From contig NZ_CP060825.1 of NCBI RefSeq assembly GCF_014489615.1, forward strand, positions 1,777,501 through 1,841,500: DNA of 64,000 nucleotides, given 5' to 3'. This document shows, piece after piece, positions 1 to 7,551 of the stretch; position 1 is the first letter of the stretch, and each line of letters begins with the position of its first letter. Under the pieces are notes generated by a model, which did not search any database, had not been told where the DNA came from, and was given only the letters and a program-made list of their open reading frames with translations. This DNA comes from Streptomyces genisteinicus (GTDB lineage Bacteria > Actinomycetota > Actinomycetes > Streptomycetales > Streptomycetaceae). Position numbers and translations under genes: made by a program.

Positions 1-2363
1 TGGCCCGGCGCGTGCCGCTGGCCAGACCGCTGACGATCGCACTGCAGGCCGTGGTGACGCTGCTGGCCGTGACGGTCCTGTTCGTGCGCGACTCCGCCGT
101 GCTCTGGCTGCTGCCCGGCCCCGACGCATTCGCCCACTTCGGGGAGCTGTTCTCCGCGGGGTACGACGACGTCAGCCGCTACGCCATCCCCGCTCCGGCG
201 ACGGACGGCATCCGGCTGATGCTCGTCGGCGGTGTGCTGGTGGTCGGCCTGGTGGTCGACGCCCTCGCGGTCACCTACCGGAGCGCGGCCCCCGCGGGGC
301 TGCCGCTGCTCGCCCTCTACACGGTCGCCGCGGGCCTCTCCGACGGCGGGGCGAACTGGCTCTGGTTCGTGCTGGCCGCCGTCGGCTACCTGCTGCTCCT
401 GCTCGCCGAGGGCCGCGACCGGCTCTCCCAGTGGGGGCGGGTCTTCGGCGGCGCGCCACGCGGCCGCGGACGGCAGAACGGAGGGCTGGAAGCGAGCGCC
501 CCCGCGCACGCACCGGTCCGCACCGGCCGCCGGATCGGCGTGGTCGCGCTCGGCGTCTCGCTGGTGGTGCCGGCCGTGCTGCCCGCCCTGGACGGCGGGC
601 TGTTCGACGGCACGGGCGGCGGAGCGGGCCGGGGATCGGGCGGCGGCGGCACGATCTCCGCCGTCAACCCCCTGGTCTCCCTCCAGGACAGCCTCAACCA
701 GCCGACCAACCGCGAGGTGCTCCGCTACCGCACCAACGCGCCCGACACCAAGGGCATGTACCTGCGGATCGTCGCTCTCGACCGCTTCGACGGCACCTCC
801 TGGCGCTCCTCCGAGCGCAAGGTGGAGAACGTGCCGGACCGGCTCCCGGAGCCGTCCGGGCTGAGCCCGGCGGTCGCCGTCACCGAGGTGCGGACCAACC
901 TCTCCGCGGCCGGCTCGTACAAGCAGAGCTGGCTGCCGATGCCCTATCCGGCGACGAAGGTGACCATCGACGGCCGGTGGCGCTACGAGCCCTCGGGCCG
1001 GACGCTGGTGGGCGACCGGGGACAGACGACGAGCGGTGTCCAGTACTCGGTCAACAGCCTGGTGGTCCGCCCGACCCGGGAGCAGCTGGCCGACGCCCTG
1101 GCGCCGCCGTCGGAGCTGAAGGCCGAGTACACACAGGTGCCGGACTCCCTGCCGGAGTCGGTCGCCCGGACGGCCCGGACGATCACCGAGGGGGCGGCGA
1201 ACGACTTCGAGCGGGCGACCAGACTCCAGCAGTGGTTCGCCGAGGACGGCGGGTTCACCTACAACACGCAGGTCCGTTCGGGCACGGGCGCGGCGGCGAT
1301 CACCCGCTTCCTGGAGCAGAAGGAGGGCTTCTGCGTCCACTTCTCCTTCTCGATGGCGGCCATGGCGCGCACGCTCGGCATCCCGGCGCGGGTCGCGGTG
1401 GGCTTCACGCCGGGCACCCCGCAGTCCGACGGCACCATGTCGGTCGGACTGCGTGACGCCCACGCCTGGCCCGAGCTGTACTTCGACGGCATCGGCTGGA
1501 CCCGCTTCGAGCCGACACCGAGCCGGGGCAGCACGCCGGAGTACGCGCAGGAGGAGACTCCGGAGGGCGGCGCGAGCGACCCGGCGCAGCCGGAGACCGG
1601 TGCCAGCGCCCAGCCGTCCCGTGCGCCCACCGCACCCGACGCCTGCCCCGAGCCCGAACGGCGGCTGGGCGAGTGCGGGGCGGCGACGCCGCGCGAGGTG
1701 GACGAGCAGGAGGAGCAGGGCTTCCCCTGGGCCACGGTGCTCTTCACCGGTCTCGGCGCACTCGCGGTCCTGCTGGTGCTGCTGCTGCCGCTGCTGTGGC
1801 GGATCGCGGCGCGCGGCCGGCGGCTCGGCGCCCCGAAGTCCGCCGCGCCGCCGGCCGGTCCGGGGAAGCCCGGGGCGGCTCCGCAGGAGGCGGACGGCCG
1901 CGGGCAGATCACGGGCCCGGCCGCACCGGCCGGGGACCCGGCGGGCACCCTCGCCGTCTGGCAGGAGATCACCGACACCGCCTGGGACCTCGGCATCGTG
2001 CCCGACGAGTCGCTGACCCCTCGCAGGGCCGCGGCACGCCTGGTGTCGGAGGGCGGCCTGTCGGACGAGCCCGCGGCCGCCGTGCACCGCACGGCCCGTG
2101 CGGTGGAGGAGGTGCTGTACGCGCCGGACCCCCGGCCGGCCACGGGGCTGGCGGAGGACGCGCGGCTGATCCGGTCCGGGTTGCGCGAGCAGGTGAGCAC
2201 CTGGGTACGGCTGCGTGCCCTGCTTCTGCCGCGTTCGTCCGTTCGGGTGATCTGGGCGTGCTCGGAGCGCTGGTCGGAGCTCACCGACCGCTGGTCGCCC
2301 CGGCGTCTCCCGCTCGACCGGATCACCTCGCTCCTGCGCCGTCCGTCCCGCCAGCGCGGCTGA
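1..2363 (+). CDS. TgpA-like transglutaminase membrane protein (5' end cut by window)
   Basis: Membrane-anchored transglutaminase-like protein of the DUF3488/TgpA family, often next to moxR and DUF58 genes in actinobacteria. The reading frame is open to the window edge and begins in mid membrane domain; family members are longer, so the GTG at 12 is probably internal. Counted from that GTG, hydrophobic helices fill residues 1-130. The transglutaminase core carries the expected triad: Cys441 in GFCVHF, His484 in DAHAW and Asp492 in YFDG. A Pro/Ser-rich linker, a second membrane helix near 574-596 and a DUF4129-like cytoplasmic tail follow. A 14-bp hairpin right after the stop fits termination. 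The substrate is unknown; a role in the envelope is inferred from the family and topology. Confidence 0.85.
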   Translation, partial: ARRVPLARPLTIALQAVVTLLAVTVLFVRDSAVLWLLPGPDAFAHFGELFSAGYDDVSRYAIPAPATDGIRLMLVGGVLVVGLVVDALAVTYRSAAPAGLPLLALYTVAAGLSDGGANWLWFVLAAVGYLLLLLAEGRDRLSQWGRVFGGAPRGRGRQNGGLEASAPAHAPVRTGRRIGVVALGVSLVVPAVLPALDGGLFDGTGGGAGRGSGGGGTISAVNPLVSLQDSLNQPTNREVLRYRTNAPDTKGMYLRIVALDRFDGTSWRSSERKVENVPDRLPEPSGLSPAVAVTEVRTNLSAAGSYKQSWLPMPYPATKVTIDGRWRYEPSGRTLVGDRGQTTSGVQYSVNSLVVRPTREQLADALAPPSELKAEYTQVPDSLPESVARTARTITEGAANDFERATRLQQWFAEDGGFTYNTQVRSGTGAAAITRFLEQKEGFCVHFSFSMAAMARTLGIPARVAVGFTPGTPQSDGTMSVGLRDAHAWPELYFDGIGWTRFEPTPSRGSTPEYAQEETPEGGASDPAQPETGASAQPSRAPTAPDACPEPERRLGECGAATPREVDEQEEQGFPWATVLFTGLGALAVLLVLLLPLLWRIAARGRRLGAPKSAAPPAGPGKPGAAPQEADGRGQITGPAAPAGDPAGTLAVWQEITDTAWDLGIVPDESLTPRRAAARLVSEGGLSDEPAAAVHRTARAVEEVLYAPDPRPATGLAEDARLIRSGLREQVSTWVRLRALLLPRSSVRVIWACSERWSELTDRWSPRRLPLDRITSLLRRPSRQRG

Positions 2364-2380
2364 TCCACCGCCGCAGGCCG

Positions 2381-2414
2381 GTGTGCCCCGCTCCTCCACG
2401 GGAGCGGGGCACAC
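2381..2414. terminator. 14-bp stem-loop terminator
   Basis: GTGTGCCCCGCTCC (2381-2394) and its exact reverse complement at 2401-2414 flank a six-base loop, 17 bp after the transglutaminase stop. There is no T tract, as is usual in Streptomyces terminators. Confidence 0.75.
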
Positions 2415-2464
2415 CCGTCCGCGGGCTCCGGTGCGGAGGTGCGGGGGTCTCCGCGCGGGGCCCT

Positions 2465-2520
2465 GGGCCGTACGGGGTTCCCGGGGCCGTACGGGGTTCC
2501 CGGGGCCGTACGGGGTTCCC
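2465..2520. repeat. Three tandem copies of a 19-bp unit
   Basis: The core CCGTACGGGGTTCCC occurs at 2468-2482, 2487-2501 and 2506-2520, a period of exactly 19 bp. Degenerate pieces (GGGTTCCCGGCGGG) follow downstream. Probably a slippage-prone minisatellite; no function is evident. Confidence 0.85.
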
Positions 2521-2899
2521 GGCGGGCCCTGGGCCGGTCGGCCCGAGGGGCCCGAGGGCCGAGTGGGTTCCCGGCGGGGCCGGGCGGACGGTCCGCGGCG
2601 GTGGAACGGACGGTTGCCCGGCCGGTCAAGGACCCGTGGAACGGACGGTTCCGCGAGGCCCGGGGCCGGGCGGGGCACCGGGAGAGCTCCATGGCGGGGC
2701 CGGCGGGGCCGGGCAGGAACCCAGCCGCCACGGGGCGGGCCGGACGGCTCCCCCGGGGACGGGCCCGAGCCCTGGCGGGCGGCCTCCCCCGGCAGCGACC
2801 GCGCCCGGAACCGGGCCACGGGCCGGCACCCTCTGCCCATGCCGCCCTCCCCAGCGGGGCGCCGACCGCGGGGTGCGTGTCCCGCAGGCGGTCACACGC

Positions 2900-2939
2900 A
2901 TGGCTGAGGGGCGACGCGCTCGCGTCGCCCCTCAGCCAT
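2900..2939. terminator. 19-bp perfect inverted repeat, terminator of the DUF3040 gene
   Basis: ATGGCTGAGGGGCGACGCG at 2900-2918 is matched exactly by its reverse complement at 2921-2939. It lies about 60 bp beyond the stop of the minus-strand DUF3040 gene and can serve as a bidirectional terminator between the converging genes. Confidence 0.75.
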
Positions 2940-2997
2940 AAGTACAAGCGTCAACCGACGCGTTGCCGGGTCCGCCGCACACGGCGGCGGACACGGA

Positions 2998-3396
2998 TCA
3001 CTGGCCCTGCTGCTCGTCGCGGCGGCGCTGCCACCGCTGCTCGATCCGGTTCATCATCGACCTGCGCTGATGATGCTGTCGGCCACCCGCGGCCGGCGCA
3101 CCCGAGGTCTGCTGCTCACCTGGTTTGGGAGCCTTGCGCCAGCCGGTGACCGCCAGCACCGCGCAGCCGAGCATCACGAGGAAGCCCACCACGCTGATCC
3201 AGATCTGCTGCGCGACCATTCCGGCCATGAGGAGCGCGATACCCACAAGGAAGCCTGCGACTGCCTGGTAGACCCGTCGCCGGGTGTACGTACGCAGCCC
3301 GCTTCCCTCGAGCGCTGTAGCGAACTTGGGATCTTCGGCGTACAGCGCTCGCTCCATCTGCTCGAGCATGCGCTGCTCGTGCTCCGAGAGCGGCAC
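2998..3396 (-). CDS. DUF3040 domain membrane protein
   Basis: Small actinobacterial membrane protein of 132 residues. The N-terminus MPLSEHEQRMLEQMERALYA is the DUF3040 signature, followed by two hydrophobic helices around residues 45-65 and 68-86 and a charged, basic tail. The GTG start is supported by a strong purine-rich site (GAGGAGGAGG) just upstream. I recall a homologue near the division and cell wall cluster in mycobacteria (Rv2169c), which fits this neighbourhood. The function is not established. Confidence 0.88.
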   Translation of the reverse strand: MPLSEHEQRMLEQMERALYAEDPKFATALEGSGLRTYTRRRVYQAVAGFLVGIALLMAGMVAQQIWISVVGFLVMLGCAVLAVTGWRKAPKPGEQQTSGAPAAGGRQHHQRRSMMNRIEQRWQRRRDEQQGQ

Positions 3397-3570
3397 GGAG
3401 TCCTCCTCCTCGTCGGTCGCGGGGGCGACCGGTATGCGGCCCTTTCAGGATAGGCAGGGATTCGCCCCCGTGAAACCCGCCTCTCGCCCAACGCCAGTCC
3501 GGGCCGCCATGCCGATCGAAGTCCTGAGGCGTTGATTCCCCATCCTCCGATACGTCATGCCGGACGGTGT

Positions 3571-3606
3571 CCCCCGATCATACGTGGCGAACTCCACGAT
3601 CGGGGG
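3571..3606. terminator. Bulged stem-loop terminator after the methyltransferase gene
   Basis: CCCCCGAT (3571-3578) and CGTGG (3583-3587) pair with CCACG (3594-3598) and ATCGGGGG (3599-3606), with a four-base bulge on one side. It lies 37 bp past the stop of the minus-strand methyltransferase. Confidence 0.65.
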
Positions 3607-3642
3607 GTCTGTGGCGTACTCCATCTGCGGCTGCGTAGCTGA

Positions 3643-4431
3643 TCAGGCGCGCTTCTCGCCGAGGACGTGAAGCTGGGTGGCGACGGAGTGGAAGGCCGCG
3701 AGTTCGGCGGCGGCGGCCTCCAGCTTCAGCAGGGCCTCCAGCGCACCCGGCTCCGTGTCGACGAGGACGCCCGGGACGAGGTCGGCGAAGACCCGTACGC
3801 CGTGCACGGCGGAGACCTCCGCGCCCGCTCCGGTGACCAGTCCGGTGAGCTGGTCGGCGGTGAAGCGCCGCGGCACGGGGTCGCCCGCGCCCCAGCGTCC
3901 GTCCGGGTCGCCCAGGGCCTGGCGGGCCTCGCCGAAGTGGCCGGCCAGGGCGCGGGCGATCACGGCGCCGCCGAGTCCGGCCGCGAGCAGGCTGAGGGCG
4001 CCGCCGGGGCGTAGCGCCTCGACGGCCTTGCGGAGGCCGTCGGCCGGGTCGTCGACGTACTCCAGGACTCCGTGGCAGAGCACCGCGTCGTACCCGGCCC
4101 GGTCGACCACGTCGAAGAGGCCGCTGACGTCGCCCTGCACGCCGCGGACCCGGTCGGCGACGCCGGCCTCGGCGGCGCGGCGCTCCAGTGCGAAGAGGGC
4201 GTTCGGGCTGGGGTCGACGACGGTGACCCGGTGGCCGAGCCCGGCCAGGGGAACCGCGAAGTTGCCCGTGCCGCCGCCGGTGTCGAGCACGTCCAGGCGG
4301 TCCGTCCCGGCGGCCTTGACCCGCCGGTCGAGGGCCTCCTGGAGAACCTCCCAGACCACGGAGGTGCGCAGGGACGCGCGGGAGGGGCGCGGTGGGGTCT
4401 CCCCACCGGAGGCAGGAGATGGGTCCGGCAC
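3643..4431 (-). CDS. Class I SAM-dependent methyltransferase
   Basis: Rossmann-fold methyltransferase of 262 residues. Motif I reads VLDTGGGTGNFAVPLAGLG and motif II ends in VDPSP; the region GDVSGLFD and the later LCHGVLEYVDDP correspond to the acidic loop and motif IV. These bind S-adenosylmethionine; the acceptor is unknown. I chose the GTG at 4431 because GAGGAG lies nine bases upstream; the open frame runs further but into the upstream gene's territory. Homologues occupy the same place between the DUF3040 and HEPN-like genes in other Streptomyces as far as I recall. It is followed by a hairpin at 3571-3606. Confidence 0.85.
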   Translation of the reverse strand: MPDPSPASGGETPPRPSRASLRTSVVWEVLQEALDRRVKAAGTDRLDVLDTGGGTGNFAVPLAGLGHRVTVVDPSPNALFALERRAAEAGVADRVRGVQGDVSGLFDVVDRAGYDAVLCHGVLEYVDDPADGLRKAVEALRPGGALSLLAAGLGGAVIARALAGHFGEARQALGDPDGRWGAGDPVPRRFTADQLTGLVTGAGAEVSAVHGVRVFADLVPGVLVDTEPGALEALLKLEAAAAELAAFHSVATQLHVLGEKRA

Positions 4432-4539
4432 GGCAGTTGGCTCCTCGGGCGGTACGTCGATGTGCTGGCGATCTGCCGCCCACCCTATTGCCTCGGTGCG
4501 CCGCGCCTCCGTGCACCCGGCCCGTGCCCTCCCCCCGCT

Positions 4540-4559
4540 CCCGGGCGCCGGCGCCCGGG
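4540..4559. terminator. 20-bp perfect palindrome
   Basis: CCCGGGCGCCGGCGCCCGGG is fully self-complementary and lies 57 bp downstream of the minus-strand HEPN gene, where a terminator would be expected. Confidence 0.5.
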
Positions 4560-4616
4560 CTCCCGGCGCGGCCGGGCGGCGGACCGGACCGCCCTCCCGC
4601 CGGCCGCCCGGCCCCA

Positions 4617-5159
4617 TCAGCCGCCGGTGCCCTCGCCCCCGGCGTCGGGCCGGTCCTGCCGCGGGCGGGGTAGGACCGGCTGGAGCACGAGCAGCCGCTC
4701 GACGATGCGCAGGAACATCGCCGCGTCCCGCAGCAGGTCGTCGGCGTCCCGCGGGCTCGCGGCGCCGCGGATGCCCGCCTCCGCCCTCGCCCGCCGCTCC
4801 GCGCCGGCGGCGAAGAGCAGGCTCCACTCGTCGAGTTCGGGTGCGATCTCCGGCAGGACCTCCCAGGCGCTGCGTATGCGCTGCCGTCGCCGGGCACTGG
4901 TCTCGGGCCGGCCGCGCGCCGCCAGTACCGCCGCCGCCGTGCGCAGGGCCGCGAGGTGGGCGATGGCGTACCGCTCGTTGGGGGTGGGGAGGGACGCGGC
5001 CTCGTCCAGACCGGACCGGGCCTGGGCGAGCAGGTCGAGTGCGGCAGGCGGGGCCGACTCCCGGCGCAGGACCGGGTGGACGTCACGCGCCGGTCCGGTC
5101 GATGAGGGGGCAGGGCCGGTGGCGCGGCGCCGCGCCGAGGCGGCGAAGTGGCTGGCCAT
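4617..5159 (-). CDS. SAV_6107-type HEPN domain protein
   Basis: All-alpha protein of 180 residues resembling the SAV_6107 family of HEPN proteins. The ATG at 5159 is preceded by AGGAGG with six-base spacing, so longer upstream frames are rejected. The helical core starts near residue 38. The sequence NERYAIAH places Arg63 and His68 in the R-hydrophobic-x3-H arrangement typical of HEPN ribonucleases. The rest is Arg/Ala/Leu-rich helix, with DDLLRDAAMFLRIVERLL near the end. No nucleotidyltransferase partner is adjacent, so it does not look like an MNT/HEPN toxin-antitoxin pair. It is divergent from the PP2C gene. RNase activity is only inferred from the motif. Confidence 0.75.
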   Translation of the reverse strand: MASHFAASARRRATGPAPSSTGPARDVHPVLRRESAPPAALDLLAQARSGLDEAASLPTPNERYAIAHLAALRTAAAVLAARGRPETSARRRQRIRSAWEVLPEIAPELDEWSLLFAAGAERRARAEAGIRGAASPRDADDLLRDAAMFLRIVERLLVLQPVLPRPRQDRPDAGGEGTGG

Positions 5160-5246
5160 GACGAGCCTCCTGTCGTCGTGTGACGGCACTGTGGCCGTGT
5201 GCATCCATGGTGTCGCCCACCACTGACAATCGCCCTGACCTGCACC

Positions 5247-5309
5247 TTTTCGCCCTTCTCCCTGTGGGGGGGGACACAGGTCGCGGCTAGGGTGAAGAAG
5301 GGTCGAAAA
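5247..5309. promoter_or_regulatory. Divergent promoter region with imperfect dyad (HEPN / PP2C)
   Basis: A TAGGGT -10-like box at 5288-5293 precedes the PP2C gene by about 30 bp. TTTTCGCCCTTCT (5247-5259) is matched, with one bulged base, by AGAAGGGTCGAAAA (5296-5309), and CCTGTG/CACAGG form an inner hairpin. The dyad brackets the -10 box and could be an operator or an RNA hairpin. Confidence 0.45.
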
Positions 5310-5323
5310 CACCGGAGCCGACC

Positions 5324-6163
5324 ATGCGTGGAGAACACCCCGACCCGCCCGGGAGTGCCCAGCAACTCCTCGTCACCCTCGGGCAGCTCGTCGACCAGGC
5401 CCTGGAGCGGATCAAGTACCAGCGGGCCCGGGTGGAGCTCGCGATGGCGCTCCAGCGGCACATGCTTCCGCCGGGGCTGCCGGAGCTGCCGGGGCTGCGC
5501 ATCGCCGCGCGCTACACCCCCGCCCGGGACGGGCTGGACGTCGGCGGCGACTGGTACGACGCCTTCGTCATGGCCGACGGGTCGCTGGCGCTCGCGATCG
5601 GGGACGTCCAGGGCCACGACGTCGAGGCCATCGCGTTCATGGGCCAGGTGCGCACGAGTCTGCGGGCCGTCGCGGGCACCACCGCGGACACCCGGGAGGT
5701 GCTGGCACGCGCCAACGACCTGCTGATCTCGATGGGCTGCGGGCTCTTCGCGACCTGCTGCTTCCTGCGGTTCGACCCGGTCAGCCGGGATCTGACCGTC
5801 TCCCGCGCCGGCCATGTGCCGATGGTCTGGGCGACGGCGAGCGGCCGCACCGGTGTGGCGCTCGACCTCGGGGGCGCGCCGCTCGGGATCATGCCCGGCG
5901 AGAAGTACCCGGTGACCCGTCGGCGGCTGACCGAGGGCGGAGTGCTGGTGCTGCTGACGGACGGGGTGGTCGAGGGCCCCCACTACCCGATCGAGTCCGG
6001 TCTCGCGGAGGTGGTGCGGCTCGTGGAGGCCGGACGCGAGGGCGATCCCGGTGTGCTGGCGTCGGCGATCGTGCGGGTGGCGGACCTGACCGGGCACCGG
6101 GACGACGCCGCCGTGCTGGTGGTGCGCTACGACGGGCCGGATGCCGATGCCCTCGCACCGTGA
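5324..6163 (+). CDS. PP2C (SpoIIE-type) Ser/Thr protein phosphatase
   Basis: Soluble phosphatase of 279 residues. A helical N-terminus (about 1-45, LERIKYQRARVELAMALQRHMLP) leads into a PP2C/RsbU-type domain. The metal-binding acidic residues are visible: GGDWYDAF (Asp76), GDVQGHD (Asp94), LLTDGVVE (Asp213) and GHRDDAAV (Asp260-Asp261). In Streptomyces such enzymes usually dephosphorylate anti-anti-sigma factors, though no partner is encoded here. The ATG has GGAG six bases upstream. Its last 23 bp overlap the MASE1 gene, suggesting translational coupling between a membrane sensor and this phosphatase. Confidence 0.9.
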   Translation: MRGEHPDPPGSAQQLLVTLGQLVDQALERIKYQRARVELAMALQRHMLPPGLPELPGLRIAARYTPARDGLDVGGDWYDAFVMADGSLALAIGDVQGHDVEAIAFMGQVRTSLRAVAGTTADTREVLARANDLLISMGCGLFATCCFLRFDPVSRDLTVSRAGHVPMVWATASGRTGVALDLGGAPLGIMPGEKYPVTRRRLTEGGVLVLLTDGVVEGPHYPIESGLAEVVRLVEAGREGDPGVLASAIVRVADLTGHRDDAAVLVVRYDGPDADALAP

Positions 6164-7406
6164 CGTGCCGCGCCGACGGTCCGCGGCGGCTGGGCTCCGT
6201 TCGCCCGCCGGCCGGGCGGGCGGCGGCGCCTCGCGCGGCCTCGGTGCCGCCCTGCTGCGGATCGCCGTGATGGCGTCCCTCTACTACGGGGCGGCCGAAC
6301 TGGGCCTGCTGCAGCAACTGGTGCGCGGCCAGGTCACCCCGCTGTGGCCGCCGACCGGTGTGGCGCTGGCGGGTCTGCTGGTCGTGGGGCTGCCGGTGTG
6401 GCCCGGGATCGCCCTGGGCGCGTTCCTCGCCAACGTCGCGCTCGGCCCCTCGGTCCCGGCGGTCCTGCTGATCGCCGCCGGCAACACGCTCGCCCCCGTC
6501 TGCGCGTTCCTGCTGCTGCGCAGGGCGGGCTTCCGGACGGAGCTGGACCGGCTGCGGGACGTGCCCGCCCTGGTCTTCCTCGGCGCGCTCTGCGGGATGC
6601 TCGTCAGCGCCACGGTCGGCTCGGCGGTGCTGCTGGCCTCGGGGGCGATCGAGGGCGGCGACTTCTGGCCCACCTGGTCGGTGTGGTGGACCGGGGACGC
6701 GATGGGCGTGCTGGTGGTGACCCCGTTCCTGCTGGTGCTCCGGAGGATCAGGCGTCCGGCCGGTGTGCGGTGGGAGCGATGGGCGGAGGCCGCCGTGCTG
6801 GCGGCGGCCACCGTGGCCGTGACCCATCTGGCGACCCGTACGTCGAACGCGTCGCTGCTGTTCCTGGTCTTCCCCTTCCTGATCTGGGCGGCCTACCGGT
6901 TCCGCCAGCCGGGCGCCGCGATGTGCACGCTGGCGGTCTCGACGCTGGCCATCCTCGCCGCGGCGGGCGGGAGCGGGCCGTTCGCCGGGCACGACCTGTT
7001 CACCAACATGGTGACCCTCCAGGCCTTCAACGGGACGGCCGCGCTGACCGCTCTGCTGCTGGCCGCCGTGGTCACCGAGCGGGACGAGACCCACCGGGAG
7101 ATCGGGCGGCTGTGCACCCGGCTCGCGGACGTGGTCGCCCAGATCGAGCCCCGGCCGGGGACGGCCGGTCCGCAGGACGCCGTGCGCGACGTGTACGGCG
7201 GTGACGCGGGCGATGCCGTGATGTTCTCGGCGCAGACGCCCCCGGCCCCGGCACCGGACCCGGACGCCGGCACCCCGGAAGACGGAGACGCCCCCGGCCG
7301 GGGCGCGGAGGTGCAGGGCGCAGCCGGCCGGGGCGCGTACGAGGAGGCCGCGGACGCGGGTGGCGCGGAGCTCCCGGGCGAGGACGGCGGTCGCCGGAGC
7401 GGCTGA
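6141..7406 (+). CDS. MASE1 domain integral membrane sensor protein
   Basis: Membrane protein of 421 residues. Residues from about 35 to 315 form eight or so hydrophobic helices of the MASE1 type (LLQQLVRGQVTPLWPPTGVA is characteristic of the first loop). MASE1 is normally the sensory input of histidine kinases, PP2C phosphatases or GGDEF proteins. Here no output domain is attached; the C-terminal 100 residues are a disordered Ala/Gly/Asp/Glu-rich tail. It starts inside the PP2C gene (ATG at 6141, alternative 6147), so the pair may be a split sensor-phosphatase. Confidence 0.85.
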   Translation: MPMPSHRDVPRRRSAAAGLRSPAGRAGGGASRGLGAALLRIAVMASLYYGAAELGLLQQLVRGQVTPLWPPTGVALAGLLVVGLPVWPGIALGAFLANVALGPSVPAVLLIAAGNTLAPVCAFLLLRRAGFRTELDRLRDVPALVFLGALCGMLVSATVGSAVLLASGAIEGGDFWPTWSVWWTGDAMGVLVVTPFLLVLRRIRRPAGVRWERWAEAAVLAAATVAVTHLATRTSNASLLFLVFPFLIWAAYRFRQPGAAMCTLAVSTLAILAAAGGSGPFAGHDLFTNMVTLQAFNGTAALTALLLAAVVTERDETHREIGRLCTRLADVVAQIEPRPGTAGPQDAVRDVYGGDAGDAVMFSAQTPPAPAPDPDAGTPEDGDAPGRGAEVQGAAGRGAYEEAADAGGAELPGEDGGRRSG

Positions 7407-7510
7407 GCCGAACGGCCGCCACGGGCCGTCGGCGCCGGGGGCGCGGCCGGATCCGGCCCGGTGCCGTGGACCCGCTTTGCGCGCGGAGACTACTCAGGGG
7501 TAGCTTCTGT

Positions 7511-7524
7511 ACTGACCAGTCAGT
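7511..7524. promoter_or_regulatory. Candidate TetR operator
   Basis: ACTGAC-CA-GTCAGT is a perfect 6-2-6 inverted repeat 28 bp before the ABC-type gene of an operon that ends with a TetR regulator. Operators of the form TGACTGGTCAGT are common for TetR repressors of export systems, so autoregulation is the simplest reading. Confidence 0.6.
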
Positions 7525-7551
7525 TCAAAGACAGTCGGTGCGGAAACGGGG

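Larger units (their letters stand above)
2364..2997. other. 634-bp intergenic region with tandem repeats and two hairpins
   Basis: No convincing gene between the convergent transglutaminase and DUF3040 genes. It holds a strong hairpin just after the upstream stop (2381-2414), three 19-bp tandem repeats (2465-2520), a duplicated 15-mer GTGGAACGGACGGTT at 2601-2615 and 2636-2650, and a 19-bp perfect inverted repeat at 2900-2939. Open frames here are GC-rich and low in complexity, without ribosome binding sites or recognisable domains. Confidence 0.7.

Noticed and set aside
4617..5159. MNT/HEPN toxin-antitoxin or abortive-infection system
   Set aside because: No nucleotidyltransferase, methylase or helicase partner lies nearby and the locus is core, not an island.
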